Part shown: positions 25,315-33,739 of the stretch, in pieces
Numbering within the stretch: position 1 is the first letter of the stretch
Layout: every line of letters begins with the position of its first letter
NCBI RefSeq assembly: GCF_000177675.1
Contig: NZ_ADGX01000074.1
Coordinates: 1-42,398, forward strand
Direction: 5' to 3'
Source: Parafrankia sp. EUN1f
GTDB lineage: Bacteria > Actinomycetota > Actinomycetes > Frankiales > Frankiaceae
DNA length: 42,398 bases
Notes under the pieces: generated by a model
What the model saw: the letters and a program-made list of their open reading frames with translations, nothing else
Told to the model about the DNA's origin: nothing
Database searches by the model: none
Translations under genes and position numbers: made by a program

Positions 25315-25937
25315 GCACCGGTGGCGTGGGCCCTGATGGCGCTGGCGCGGGTGCGGCCGGCATGAGGGCGGGTGTGGGTGTGGGTGTGGGTGTCGATGCG
25401 GATGCAGTGAGCGCGGGTGTGCTCTCGCTCTCCTACCGCCTCAACATCGACGGTGTGCGGCGTGCCGTCGCCGACGCCCGGATCGAGGAGTCGCTGCTCA
25501 CCGTCCTGCGGGAGCGGCTCGGCGTCACCGCGGTGAAGGATGCCTGCGAGCAGGGCAGGTGCGGTTCCTGCTCCGTCCTGCTCGACGATCGGCTCGTGCT
25601 CGCGTGCACCGTTCTCGCCGCGGACGCCGTGGACGCGCGCGTGGTCACCGTCGCCGGTCTCGGCGCCGGCGGGCCCGCGGCCGACATCCAGGCGGCGTTT
25701 CTGGAGCATGGCGCCGTCCAGTGCGGGTTCTGCACGCCGGGCATGGTCGTGGCGGTCACGGACCTGCTCGGTCGCCGACCGAGTGCCGACGAGGACGAGA
25801 TCCGCGACGCGCTCGCCGGGAACGTCTGCCGGTGCACGGGCTACGGCCGCATCATCGCGGCGGTGCGGGACGTCCAGGCCAGCCGGGCGCAGGCCGCCAC
25901 GACCACGGGGACCGTGAGATGGGCGAACGGCGCATGA
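25311..25937 (+). CDS. Xanthine dehydrogenase 2Fe-2S subunit
   Basis: 208 residues. The plant-type ferredoxin domain has CEQGRCGSC and a fourth cysteine in LVLAC. The second [2Fe-2S] domain has CGFCTPGM and CRCTGYGRI. Together these are the two clusters of the xanthine oxidase family. The first ~35 residues are a Gly/Val-rich head made from GTGTGG repeats (GVGVGVGV) and are not part of the fold. It starts with a GTG overlapping the previous stop and ends overlapping the start of the molybdenum subunit (ATGA at 25934-25937). Confidence 0.92.
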   Translation: MSTGGVGPDGAGAGAAGMRAGVGVGVGVDADAVSAGVLSLSYRLNIDGVRRAVADARIEESLLTVLRERLGVTAVKDACEQGRCGSCSVLLDDRLVLACTVLAADAVDARVVTVAGLGAGGPAADIQAAFLEHGAVQCGFCTPGMVVAVTDLLGRRPSADEDEIRDALAGNVCRCTGYGRIIAAVRDVQASRAQAATTTGTVRWANGA

Positions 25938-28447
25938 CGGGCGAGGCGGGCATGACCGGGCGGATCGGTGTGACCGGCGGCTGCCGGGGCGTCGGGCGCT
26001 CGGAGCCGCGGCCCGACGGGGTCAGCAAGGTCGAGGGGCTCTTCAGCTACGTCGGTGATCTGAGCGTGCCCGGCATGCTGCATGCCCGCACCCTGCGCTC
26101 GCCGCACCCCCGGGCGCGGATCAGAAGGCTCGACACAGCCGCCGCGGCGGCTCTGCCCGGGGTGGCCGCCGTCGTGACCGCGGCCGACGTCCCTGGGCTG
26201 GCGACGTATGGGCTCATCGTCAGTGACCAGCCGGTCTTCGCGGCGGCCGAGACCCGCTATGCCGGTGAGCCGGTGGCGGCGGTGGCGGCGGTGGACGCGG
26301 CCACCGCCCGGCGAGCCCTGGCCGCCATCGAGGTCGAGTACGAGCCGCTGCCGCCGCTCGTCGACCCCGAACGCGCCCTCGAACCGGGTGCGGAGCTCGT
26401 CCACCCGGACGGCAACGTCTTCCGGAAGATCACGCTGAGGCACGGCGATCCCGCCGTCGAAGGGAGCGTGGTCGTCGAGGACAGCTATGTCGTCGGAATG
26501 CAGGACCAGGCCTTCCTGGCCCCGGAGGCGGCGCTCGTCGTCCCGGCCGCCGACGGCGGGGTCGACCTGTGGGTCGCCACCCAGTGGCTGCATTCCGACC
26601 GCGAGCAGATCGCCGCCTGCCTCGGGCTGCCCGAGGCACTGGTACGGCTGGAGCTGGCAGGGATCGGGGGTGCGTTCGGGGGGCGCGAGGACGTGACCCT
26701 GCAGATCCACGGCGCGTTGCTGGCGCTCGCCACCGGTTCGCCGGTGCGGATCGCCTATGACCGGGTCGAGTCGTTCCTGGGGCATCCGCATCGCCACCCC
26801 GCGCGGATGTGGTTCCGCCACACCGCCACCCCGGCCGGTGACCTGGTCAGCGTCCAGGCACGGGTCGTGATGGACGGTGGGGCCTACGCCTCCTCGTCGC
26901 CCGCCGTGCTCGCCAACGCCGTCACGCACGCCGCCGGGCCGTACCGGGTGCCGCACGCGCGCCTCGACGGCCTCGTCGTCCGGACGAACAACCCGCCGTG
27001 CGGTGCGATGCGTGGTTTCGGCGTGCCGCAGGTCGCTTTCGGGCATGAAGCCCAGATGGACCGACTTGCCGACCGGCTGGGCATGGACCCGGTCGCGCTA
27101 CGGGTCCGCAACGCGCTCGTGCCCGGTGATGTGCTGCCGACCGGACAGGTCCTCGGACCGCCGCTGCCCGCGCGCGAGGCCATCGAGGCGGTCGCGGCCC
27201 GCCCGCTGCCGCCCCGCCTGACCGATGACACCCCCCGGACGGCCCGCCCCGGCGGTCGCGCCGCCGGGGCACCGATCAGCCGGATCCGCCGCGGGGTCGG
27301 CTACGCGCTCGGCTACAAGAACCTGCTGTTCTCCGAGGGGATGGACGATTCGTCCACGGCGCGGATCAGGCTGGCCCTCGACGACGCCGGGCAGCCGTTC
27401 GCCACCGTCCACAGCGCGTGTTCCGAGGTCGGGCAGGGGTTCGTCACGATCGCCGGGCAGATCGCGCGCACCGAGCTCGGGGTGGAACGGATCGAGCTGC
27501 TGCCCGCCGACACGCGGGTCGGCAGCGCCGGGTCGACGAGTGCGTCCCGCCAGACCTGGATGAGCGGCGGTGCGGTGCGCGGCGCCTGCGTGGCCGTGGT
27601 CGACCGGCTGCTTGCCCGGGTCGCGCGGGCGCTGGGCCTGCCGGCGGAGGTCGTCGAGTCGCCGCGACGGGCGCTGGTGATCGACGAGGGAGAGATCATC
27701 GGCGCGGAGACGGGGACCAGGCTCGCCCTGACCGAGGCGCTCGCGGCCGGTCCGGTCGAGGCCGAGTACACCTTCCACCACCGGCGCACGACCGCGCTGG
27801 ACGAGCATGGCCAGGGCGATCCGCATGTGGCCTTCGCCGCGGCGGCGCACCGCGCGGTGGTCGACGTGGACCCTGACCTCGGCCTGGTGCGGGTCGTCGC
27901 GCTGGCCCTGGCACAGGACTGCGGCACGGTGATCAACCCGCTGTCGCTGCGCGGCCAGGTGGAGGGCGGCACCGCCCAGGGGCTGGGGCTGGCGGTCATG
28001 GAGGAACTGGTCACCGTGGGCGGTGTGGTGACCAACCCGACCCTGCATGACTACCTGCTCCCGACCGCCGCGGACGTGCCGGCGCTGGACTTCGTCGCAC
28101 TGACCTACCCTCACCCCGACTCGCCGTACGGCGCGAAGGGGGTGGGGGAGACCCCGACCTGCACGGCCACCGCCGCGATCGTGGCGGCGATCCGGGATGC
28201 GGTCGGCCGCGACCTGCGCCGCGTGCCGGTGCGCCCGGTCGACCTGGTGGACCTGGCCGACCGGGACGACTGGGACGACCGGGACGAGCCGGTGGACGCG
28301 GCGCCGGCGGCCTCCGCGGATCGGCCCGACGCCGCGGATCGGCCCGACGTGGTGGATCGGCCCGACGTGGTGGATCGGCCCGACGTGGTGGACCGGCCGG
28401 ACGTGGTGGACCGGCCGGAGGTCGTGCTGAGGGAGGGACACCGATGA
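25934..28447 (+). CDS. Xanthine dehydrogenase molybdopterin-binding subunit
   Basis: 837 residues from the ATG at 25934 (an ATG at 25919 is the alternative). Family markers in order are RPDGVSKVEGLFSYVGDL, LRSPHPRARI, the first MPT-binding loop GIGGAFGGRED, CGAMRGFGVPQ with the substrate-orienting arginine, CSEVGQGF, SAGSTSASRQTWMSGGA and near the end AKGVGETP, whose glutamate is the general base. It hydroxylates hypoxanthine and xanthine to urate (known for the family). The last ~40 residues after LRRVPVRPVDLVDL are an acidic low-complexity tail with six copies of DRPDVV-like units. ATGA couples it to the 2Fe-2S gene before and allantoinase after. Confidence 0.92.
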   Translation: MTGEAGMTGRIGVTGGCRGVGRSEPRPDGVSKVEGLFSYVGDLSVPGMLHARTLRSPHPRARIRRLDTAAAAALPGVAAVVTAADVPGLATYGLIVSDQPVFAAAETRYAGEPVAAVAAVDAATARRALAAIEVEYEPLPPLVDPERALEPGAELVHPDGNVFRKITLRHGDPAVEGSVVVEDSYVVGMQDQAFLAPEAALVVPAADGGVDLWVATQWLHSDREQIAACLGLPEALVRLELAGIGGAFGGREDVTLQIHGALLALATGSPVRIAYDRVESFLGHPHRHPARMWFRHTATPAGDLVSVQARVVMDGGAYASSSPAVLANAVTHAAGPYRVPHARLDGLVVRTNNPPCGAMRGFGVPQVAFGHEAQMDRLADRLGMDPVALRVRNALVPGDVLPTGQVLGPPLPAREAIEAVAARPLPPRLTDDTPRTARPGGRAAGAPISRIRRGVGYALGYKNLLFSEGMDDSSTARIRLALDDAGQPFATVHSACSEVGQGFVTIAGQIARTELGVERIELLPADTRVGSAGSTSASRQTWMSGGAVRGACVAVVDRLLARVARALGLPAEVVESPRRALVIDEGEIIGAETGTRLALTEALAAGPVEAEYTFHHRRTTALDEHGQGDPHVAFAAAAHRAVVDVDPDLGLVRVVALALAQDCGTVINPLSLRGQVEGGTAQGLGLAVMEELVTVGGVVTNPTLHDYLLPTAADVPALDFVALTYPHPDSPYGAKGVGETPTCTATAAIVAAIRDAVGRDLRRVPVRPVDLVDLADRDDWDDRDEPVDAAPAASADRPDAADRPDVVDRPDVVDRPDVVDRPDVVDRPEVVLREGHR
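28319..28426. repeat. Six 18-bp tandem repeats encoding DRPDVV at the end of the dehydrogenase gene
   Basis: Units GATCGGCCCGACGTGGTG with variants, six in a row, in frame. Three adjacent units are identical at the DNA level, which suggests recent expansion. Confidence 0.93.
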
Positions 28448-29868
28448 GCGGTATGCCAGGGCCCGGCCGGGCGGTGCTGCCCGAGACGGTCGAGGTGGTC
28501 CGTTCGAGCCGGGTCGTGCTGCCGGGCGGCGAACGCCCCGCGGCCGTGCACGTCACCGACGGCCGGATCACCGCCGTCACCGCGCCGGCGGACGTCCCCG
28601 CCGACGCGGCGGTCACCGACGTCGGGGACCTGGTGCTCATGCCCGGGGTCGTGGACACGCATGTGCACGTCAACGAGCCGGGCCGCACCGAGTGGGAGGG
28701 CTTCGCCACCGCCACCCGGGCCGCGGCGGCGGGCGGCGTGACGACGATCATCGACATGCCGCTGAACGCCATCCCACCCACCACGTCGCTGGAGGCCCTG
28801 ACGGTCAAGCGTGCCGCCGCGGCCGGGCAGATCGCGGTCGACGTGGGATTCTGGGGCGGCATCATCGGCGCCGACGCGCGCCGGCTGCACGACCTCGCCG
28901 AGCTGCACGACGCCGGCGTCTTCGGCTTCAAGGCGTTCCTGGCCCCGTCCGGGGTCGAGGAGTTTCCGCATGTGAGCATGGACGTGCTGGCCGCGGCCTC
29001 CCGGCACACCGCCCGGATGGGCGCCCTCACGGTTGTCCACGCGGAGTCGCCGGCGGTCCTGGCCAGTGCGCCCGCCGCGGCGGGCCGGGCCTTCAGCAGT
29101 TGGCTGCGGTCCCGCCCACCGGCCGCGGAGAAGGCCGCGGTGGCCTCCCTGGCCGCCCTCGCCGCGTCGACCGAGGCACGGCTGCACGTGCTCCACCTGG
29201 CCGCCGCCGAGGCGCTCGACGACGTCCTCGCCGCCCTTGAGGCCGGCCTGCCCCTGACGGTGGAGACCTGCCCGCACTATCTGACCTTCGTCGCCGAGGA
29301 GGTCCCCGATGGTGCCACCATCTTCAAGTGCGCTCCGCCCATTCGTGAGCGCCCGAACCTGGATCGGCTGTGGGACGGTCTCGCGGCCGGTCTGTTCGCC
29401 GGGGTGGTCACCGACCACTCGCCGGCGACCCCCGCGCTGAAGTCGGTCGAGACCGGGGACTTCGGGACCGCCTGGGGCGGCATCGCCTCCATCCAGCTCG
29501 GCCTGCCCGCGGTGTGGACCCAGGCCCGCCGGCGGGGCCACAGCCTGGTCGACGTCGCCCGCTGGATGTGCTCGGGCCCGGCCGACCTCGTGGGCCTGGG
29601 CACGCCCGGCCCGGGCGGCGACGGTGGCGACGGTGGCGACGGCGCGCTGGCCGGTTCCAAGGGCCGCATCGCGGTGGGAGCGGACGCCGATCTGGTCGTC
29701 TTCGACCCCGAGGCGAGCTTCGTTGTCGACCCGCAGCTGCTGCGTCACCGCCATCCGTTAACGCCATACGCTGGACGAACGCTCGAAGGAGCGGTGCTCG
29801 CGACCTATTTGCGGGGGCACCGGGCCGATGGTGACCGGCCGGTCCGAGGCCGGCTGCTCGCACGGTGA
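28444..29868 (+). CDS. allB: Allantoinase
   Basis: 474 residues of the cyclic amidohydrolase family. It opens the hydantoin ring of allantoin to give allantoate. Metal ligands are visible: DTHVHVNEPGRTEWEGF (H73, H75), the carbamylated lysine in GFKAFLAPSG (K163), a histidine in VVHAES, another in LHVLHLAA, and the aspartate in GVVTDHSP. NEPGRTEWEGF is typical of allantoinase rather than dihydroorotase or hydantoinase. A short Gly/Asp repeat (GGDGGDGGDG) sits near residue 395. It overlaps the dehydrogenase gene by ATGA, and the fused allantoicase follows 39 bases downstream. Confidence 0.95.
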   Translation: MSGMPGPGRAVLPETVEVVRSSRVVLPGGERPAAVHVTDGRITAVTAPADVPADAAVTDVGDLVLMPGVVDTHVHVNEPGRTEWEGFATATRAAAAGGVTTIIDMPLNAIPPTTSLEALTVKRAAAAGQIAVDVGFWGGIIGADARRLHDLAELHDAGVFGFKAFLAPSGVEEFPHVSMDVLAAASRHTARMGALTVVHAESPAVLASAPAAAGRAFSSWLRSRPPAAEKAAVASLAALAASTEARLHVLHLAAAEALDDVLAALEAGLPLTVETCPHYLTFVAEEVPDGATIFKCAPPIRERPNLDRLWDGLAAGLFAGVVTDHSPATPALKSVETGDFGTAWGGIASIQLGLPAVWTQARRRGHSLVDVARWMCSGPADLVGLGTPGPGGDGGDGGDGALAGSKGRIAVGADADLVVFDPEASFVVDPQLLRHRHPLTPYAGRTLEGAVLATYLRGHRADGDRPVRGRLLAR

Positions 29869-29907
29869 AGCTCGGTGAAGCAGAGAAGCCGTCGAAGGAG
29901 TTCTCGA

Positions 29908-31470
29908 ATGTCTGATGCGCCTGATCTGACGAACCTCGTCGACCTGGCCGCGGCCCGTTTCGGGGGCTCGGTCGTGGCGGTGAACGACGAGTTCTTCGCG
30001 CACGCGGAACGCATGCTCCTCCCGGAGGCCCCGGTGGTCCGTCCGGGGGTGTTCACCGAGCGGGGTCAGTGGACCGATGGCTGGGAGACCCGGCGCCGCC
30101 GCGACCTGCCAGGTTCGGACTGGGCGATCGTCCGGCTGGGCGCGCCGGGCATCGTGCACGCCGTGACCGTCGACACGACCCACTTCACCGGCAACGCTCC
30201 GGAGGCGGTCGAGCTGCACGGCGCGACGCTGGCCGGCTACCCGTCGGCCGAGGAGGTCGCGGAGGACTCGGTCACCTGGGTGCCGCTCGTGGGCCGTACG
30301 CCGGTGTCGGCCGACGCGGTCAACGTCCTGGCCGTGCCGGAGGAGGCGCGGTTCCGGATCAGCCACCTGCGGCTGACCATCCACCCGGACGGTGGGGTGG
30401 CCCGCCTGCGGGTGCACGGCGTGGTCGTGCCCGACCCGCGGCTGCTCGACCGGGTGACCTCGGATCTCGCCGCCGCCTACCTGGGCGGTGTCGTGGTCGC
30501 CGCCAGCGACATGCACTACGGCGACCGCCACAACCTGAACGCCTCCGGCGAAGCCCGGGCCATGGGCGAGGGCTGGGAGACCCGGCGCCGGCGCGGCGAG
30601 GGGCACGACTGGGCGGTGGTGCGGCTGGCCACCGAGGGCACGGTGGTGCGGGCCGAGGTCGACACCCGGCACTTCCGCGGCAACGCGCCCCGCGCGGTGG
30701 CCCTGTGGGCGGCGAACGCCCCGGAGGCGGGGGACGGCGAGGTGGCCGCGGCGGGCCTGGCGGCGGTCCCCGAGTGGCGCCCGCTGATGCCCCGGACCAG
30801 GGTCCAGCCGAACACCCGGCACCTTTTCGACCTCGAGGTACCGGCCGAGGCCACCCACATCCGGGTCGACGCGATCCCGGACGGCGGGCTGGCGCGGCTG
30901 CGGCTGCTCGGCAACCCGACGGCGGCGGGTCGCGAGGGGCTGGCCATGCGCTGGTTCGACTCGCTGGCACCCGCGGCGGCCAGGGAGGAGCTCCTGGCCT
31001 GCTGCGGCTCCGAGGACTGGGCGGACGCCGTGGTGGCCCGCCGGCCCTTCGGCACCCTCGCGGCGCTGTTGCCCGCCGCCGAGCAGGAGTGGTGGTCGCT
31101 GCCCGACTCGGCCTGGCTCGAGGCGTTCACCGCGCACCCCCGGATCGGGGAGCGCCCGGCACCCGCGCCGACGCCGCCCACGTCGTCCCGGGCCACCATC
31201 GTCACGATCGACGCCCCCCGGCGTGAGCAGGCCGCGCTCGACCAGGCGAGTGACGAGGTCCGCCGCGCGCTCGCGGAGGGCAACGCCGCCTACGAGGATC
31301 GGTTCGGGTTCGTCTTCCTGGTTCGGGCCGCCGGGCGTGGCGCCCAGGAGATGCTGGACCTGCTTCGCGAGAGGATGGCCAACGAGCCCGACGCCGAGCT
31401 TCGCGTGGCGGCCGGTCAGCAAGCCGAGATCACGGCGCTGCGCCTGCGCCACCTGATCACCGGCGAGTGA
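29908..31470 (+). CDS. Fusion of allantoicase and OHCU decarboxylase
   Basis: 520 residues from the ATG at 29908, with GAAGGAG seven bases upstream. Residues ~1-340 are allantoicase with its two repeated halves, each with the motif W-E-T-R-R-R (DGWETRRRRDLPGSDWAIV, then EGWETRRRRGEGHDWAVV) and DTxHFxGNAP. Allantoicase splits allantoate into ureidoglycolate and urea. Residues ~347-520 are OHCU decarboxylase (AMRWFDSLAPAAAREELLACC, the catalytic TAHPRIGE, and YEDRFGFVFLVRAAGRG), which turns OHCU into S-allantoin. The two activities are not consecutive in the pathway, as allantoinase acts between them. Both domains look complete and the frame is unbroken, so the fusion is real in this sequence. 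Confidence 0.93.
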   Translation: MSDAPDLTNLVDLAAARFGGSVVAVNDEFFAHAERMLLPEAPVVRPGVFTERGQWTDGWETRRRRDLPGSDWAIVRLGAPGIVHAVTVDTTHFTGNAPEAVELHGATLAGYPSAEEVAEDSVTWVPLVGRTPVSADAVNVLAVPEEARFRISHLRLTIHPDGGVARLRVHGVVVPDPRLLDRVTSDLAAAYLGGVVVAASDMHYGDRHNLNASGEARAMGEGWETRRRRGEGHDWAVVRLATEGTVVRAEVDTRHFRGNAPRAVALWAANAPEAGDGEVAAAGLAAVPEWRPLMPRTRVQPNTRHLFDLEVPAEATHIRVDAIPDGGLARLRLLGNPTAAGREGLAMRWFDSLAPAAAREELLACCGSEDWADAVVARRPFGTLAALLPAAEQEWWSLPDSAWLEAFTAHPRIGERPAPAPTPPTSSRATIVTIDAPRREQAALDQASDEVRRALAEGNAAYEDRFGFVFLVRAAGRGAQEMLDLLRERMANEPDAELRVAAGQQAEITALRLRHLITGE

Positions 31471-31474
31471 CCGC

Positions 31475-31495
31475 CGTCGCCCGGTTCGGGCGACG
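31475..31495. terminator. Perfect 9-bp hairpin between the allantoicase fusion and the HIU hydrolase gene
   Basis: CGTCGCCCG-GTT-CGGGCGACG lies four bases after the stop of the fusion gene. There is no T-run, so it may be a pause or RNA-processing site that lowers expression of the next gene rather than a full terminator. Confidence 0.5.
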
Positions 31496-31552
31496 TGACG
31501 AGATGGCCGCCGCCCAGCGCCAGCTTCGCGGCGGCCGGAGAAGGCGGTGCCT

Positions 31553-31879
31553 GTGAGCTTGTCGACCCATGTGCTGGACACCGGCGTCGGGAAACCGGCC
31601 GCCGGGGTTCCGGTCCGTCTCGAACGGGCCGTGCTGACCCTCGACGGTGAGGTGAAGGGTTGGCGCCCGGTCGCGCAGGCCGTCACGGACGGCGACGGGC
31701 GGGTGGCGCAGCTGCCGGCGGACGGCGCCGGCACCTGGCGGCTGCTGTTCGACACCGCCGGGCACTCGGCCTTCCACCCCGAGGTCGCGATCGCGTTCGT
31801 CATCGAGGACGCGGCCGAGCACGTCCATGTCCCGCTGCTGCTCGCGCCCTTCGGATACACCACCTACCGCGGCAGCTGA
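31553..31879 (+). CDS. 5-hydroxyisourate hydrolase (transthyretin-like)
   Basis: 108 residues from the GTG at 31553, where GGAGAAGG is well spaced. A GTG two codons earlier (31547) is the alternative. Family signatures are STHVLDTGVGKPAAGVPVRLER at the N-terminus and the invariant C-terminal tetrapeptide YRGS. His in HVLD, the Arg of VRLER and the terminal motif form the active site. It hydrolyses 5-hydroxyisourate, the product of urate oxidation, to OHCU, the substrate of the second domain of the fusion upstream. The urate oxidase that would supply it is not in the window. Confidence 0.95.
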   Translation: MSLSTHVLDTGVGKPAAGVPVRLERAVLTLDGEVKGWRPVAQAVTDGDGRVAQLPADGAGTWRLLFDTAGHSAFHPEVAIAFVIEDAAEHVHVPLLLAPFGYTTYRGS

Positions 31880-31971
31880 TCGCGGCGCTCGCGGGCTCGG
31901 GTGGCGGGCGCTCGTGAGCCCGTGGCGCGGGCCGGGCCGGCGCGGCCCGGGCTCGGGTCCGGGCCTGCGGA

Positions 31972-33261
31972 TCAGCCTGGCTGGGCCGGTGACGGTCGCC
32001 CGCCCAGCCGGGAGACCGTCGCGCGGTCCAGGCCGGCTGTGCGCAGCCGCGTGTCGTCCAGCAGGTTCGCGTCGAGCGCGCGCAGCACGTGGCCGGCCAG
32101 GGCCCGTGCCGTCGCGGGTTCGTCGGCGACGGAGCCCGAGGCGCGTGCGGCGGCGTAGTCCGCGAGCCGGCGCAGTGCGTCGGGGAGCCCGCGCAGCAGG
32201 CAGCCCGCGACCGCGGCGTGCCGGCTGACGAGCTGCGCCGGGTGCAGGTCCCAGCTCTGGTAGAGACCTCGTGACCAGGCCCGGCGGACCAGCTCGCCGT
32301 GGCGGCGCCAGCCGGCGTGGACGTCCGCTGCCGCCCCGACGGGCAGCAGGTTGGAGGAGCCGTCGGCGACCCGGACGCCGGTGCCCGCCGCCGCGAGCTG
32401 CATCAGCGCGGTGGCCAGCTCCACGGCCGGATGATCGCTGGCCTGGTCGGCCGCGGAGATGCCGAGCGCCGCGGAGTAGTCGTAGGTGCCCACGTGCAGC
32501 CCGGTGAGCCGGCCGGGTGCGGCGGCGACCAGCGCGGGCAGGCTCAGCACCGCGGCCGGCGTCTCGACCTGGATCTCCAGCGCGACGGGCCCGATACCGA
32601 GCTGGCGTTCCAGGGACGTCAGGACGTCGCAGAAGACCACCACCTGCTCCGGCGCGCTGACCTTGGGCAACGTCACCACCAGGCCGGGTGGCGGTCCGTC
32701 GTCCCCGGCCAGGGTGGTGAGGAAGAGGTCGAGGCTGCGCAGCCCCCGGGCCCGTACGGCCGCGTCGAGCGATTTGGGGCGCAGGCCGTAGCAGGTGGGC
32801 AGCGTGCCGGCGGCGGCCGCCGACCGCAGCGCCCTGGCGGCGGCTACGGCGTCCGCGTCCTCGGCGCTGTCGGCGCGGATGCCGTAGCCGTCCTCCAGGT
32901 CGACTCTGAGGTCCTGGACCGGTTCTGCTGCAAGGGTGCGGCTGACATGCGCGTACACGTCCGCGGCGATGGCCGCCGCGGACCCGCCGAGGGTGACCAG
33001 CGCGAGCGTTTCGGGATCCGGTGCGTGCCGGGTGAGCGCTTCGCGGGCCACGCGGCCCCATTCCCCGACGATGTCCGGATGAACCCGGTCGGCCGGGACG
33101 TAGCAGGTGTGCACCGGCTGACGGGTGCCCGGATCGCCCGGGTAGCGGGCCGCCAGCTCGGCGTCGAGACGGCCCAGCGTCGCGGTGAGCGCCGCGGTGG
33201 TGTCGGCTGACAGCGTCGGCACGGCCGCACCGTCGGGTCGGATCTGGGGACGGGCCTGCAC
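31972..33261 (-). CDS. DUF6986 (HpcH/HpaI aldolase/citrate lyase-like) protein
   Basis: 429 residues from a GTG at 33261 with AGG nine bases upstream. The TIM-barrel lyase superfamily is indicated by VQDLRVDLEDGYGIRADSAEDADAVAAA (acidic metal-binding segment), LEIQVETPAAV, GLHVGTYDYSAALGI and SWDLHPAQLVSRHAAV. I recall this family beside purine and ureide genes in actinobacteria, and here it lies end to end with the HIU hydrolase gene. A role on a C2/C4 acid derived from ureidoglycolate or glyoxylate is possible but unproved. The window has no canonical ureidoglycolate lyase, so that is one candidate function (inference). Confidence 0.82.
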   Translation of the reverse strand: MQARPQIRPDGAAVPTLSADTTAALTATLGRLDAELAARYPGDPGTRQPVHTCYVPADRVHPDIVGEWGRVAREALTRHAPDPETLALVTLGGSAAAIAADVYAHVSRTLAAEPVQDLRVDLEDGYGIRADSAEDADAVAAARALRSAAAAGTLPTCYGLRPKSLDAAVRARGLRSLDLFLTTLAGDDGPPPGLVVTLPKVSAPEQVVVFCDVLTSLERQLGIGPVALEIQVETPAAVLSLPALVAAAPGRLTGLHVGTYDYSAALGISAADQASDHPAVELATALMQLAAAGTGVRVADGSSNLLPVGAAADVHAGWRRHGELVRRAWSRGLYQSWDLHPAQLVSRHAAVAGCLLRGLPDALRRLADYAAARASGSVADEPATARALAGHVLRALDANLLDDTRLRTAGLDRATVSRLGGRPSPAQPG

Positions 33262-33360
33262 CGTGGGAAACCTCGTTAGCTCGTCGATGGCTGCCGGCTG
33301 CCGGCTGCCGGCTGCGTGGCGTGGCGCGCGGCGAGGCAGGTGTGCCGCGTCGGCCGAAGT

Positions 33361-33448
33361 CTGGCGTGCCGAGCGACCTGGCGTGCCGAGTGACCTGGCG
33401 TGCGGAGGTGACCCGGCGTGCGGAGGTGACCTGGCGTGGCCGAGTGAC
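33361..33448. repeat. Five 17-18 bp tandem repeats upstream of the DUF6986 gene
   Basis: Units CTGGCGTGCCGAGTGAC and CTGGCGTGCGGAGGTGAC follow one another. They lie 100-187 bp upstream of the start of the minus-strand DUF6986 gene, within the 478-bp gap 33262-33739. A run of GGCTGCC units lies nearer the start (33289-33313). The rest of the gap shows nothing recognisable. Confidence 0.8.
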
Positions 33449-33739
33449 CTGGGGGCCGAGCGGCCGGAGCGCGCGGCGTGAACAACGCCGCCGCCGGCGC
33501 GTTCGGCGCCGATCGGGGGATTCGGCGGGTGGCGCCGACGGCGGCTGCCTGGAACGCGATTCGTGCCGCGGCCGAGGGTCGTGACGGCATTGATGCCCTA
33601 ACAGTCAGGCCGAGCGCCGAACGCGAGCTGTTGGTCCGGAAGTGCAAGCTCCCTGCCAGGATACTGCGCCGAAGCGGGTGCAACCAGCCATGTTCAGGGG
33701 CCGGATCGGTGTGCTGATGGGCTGTGTACGGAGTAACGG

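Noticed and set aside
29758-31863. 701-codon open frame on the minus strand opposite the allantoicase fusion
   Set aside because: It is a shadow of GC-rich coding on the plus strand. It has no family motif and spans three well-identified genes.
33361-33448. CRISPR array
   Set aside because: The units are directly adjacent with no spacers and there are no cas genes. The same applies to the arrays at 22658, 28319, 37302 and 39674.
33478-33717. Small plus-strand gene in the gap upstream of the DUF6986 gene
   Set aside because: No ribosome-binding site, no domain and no conserved pattern.
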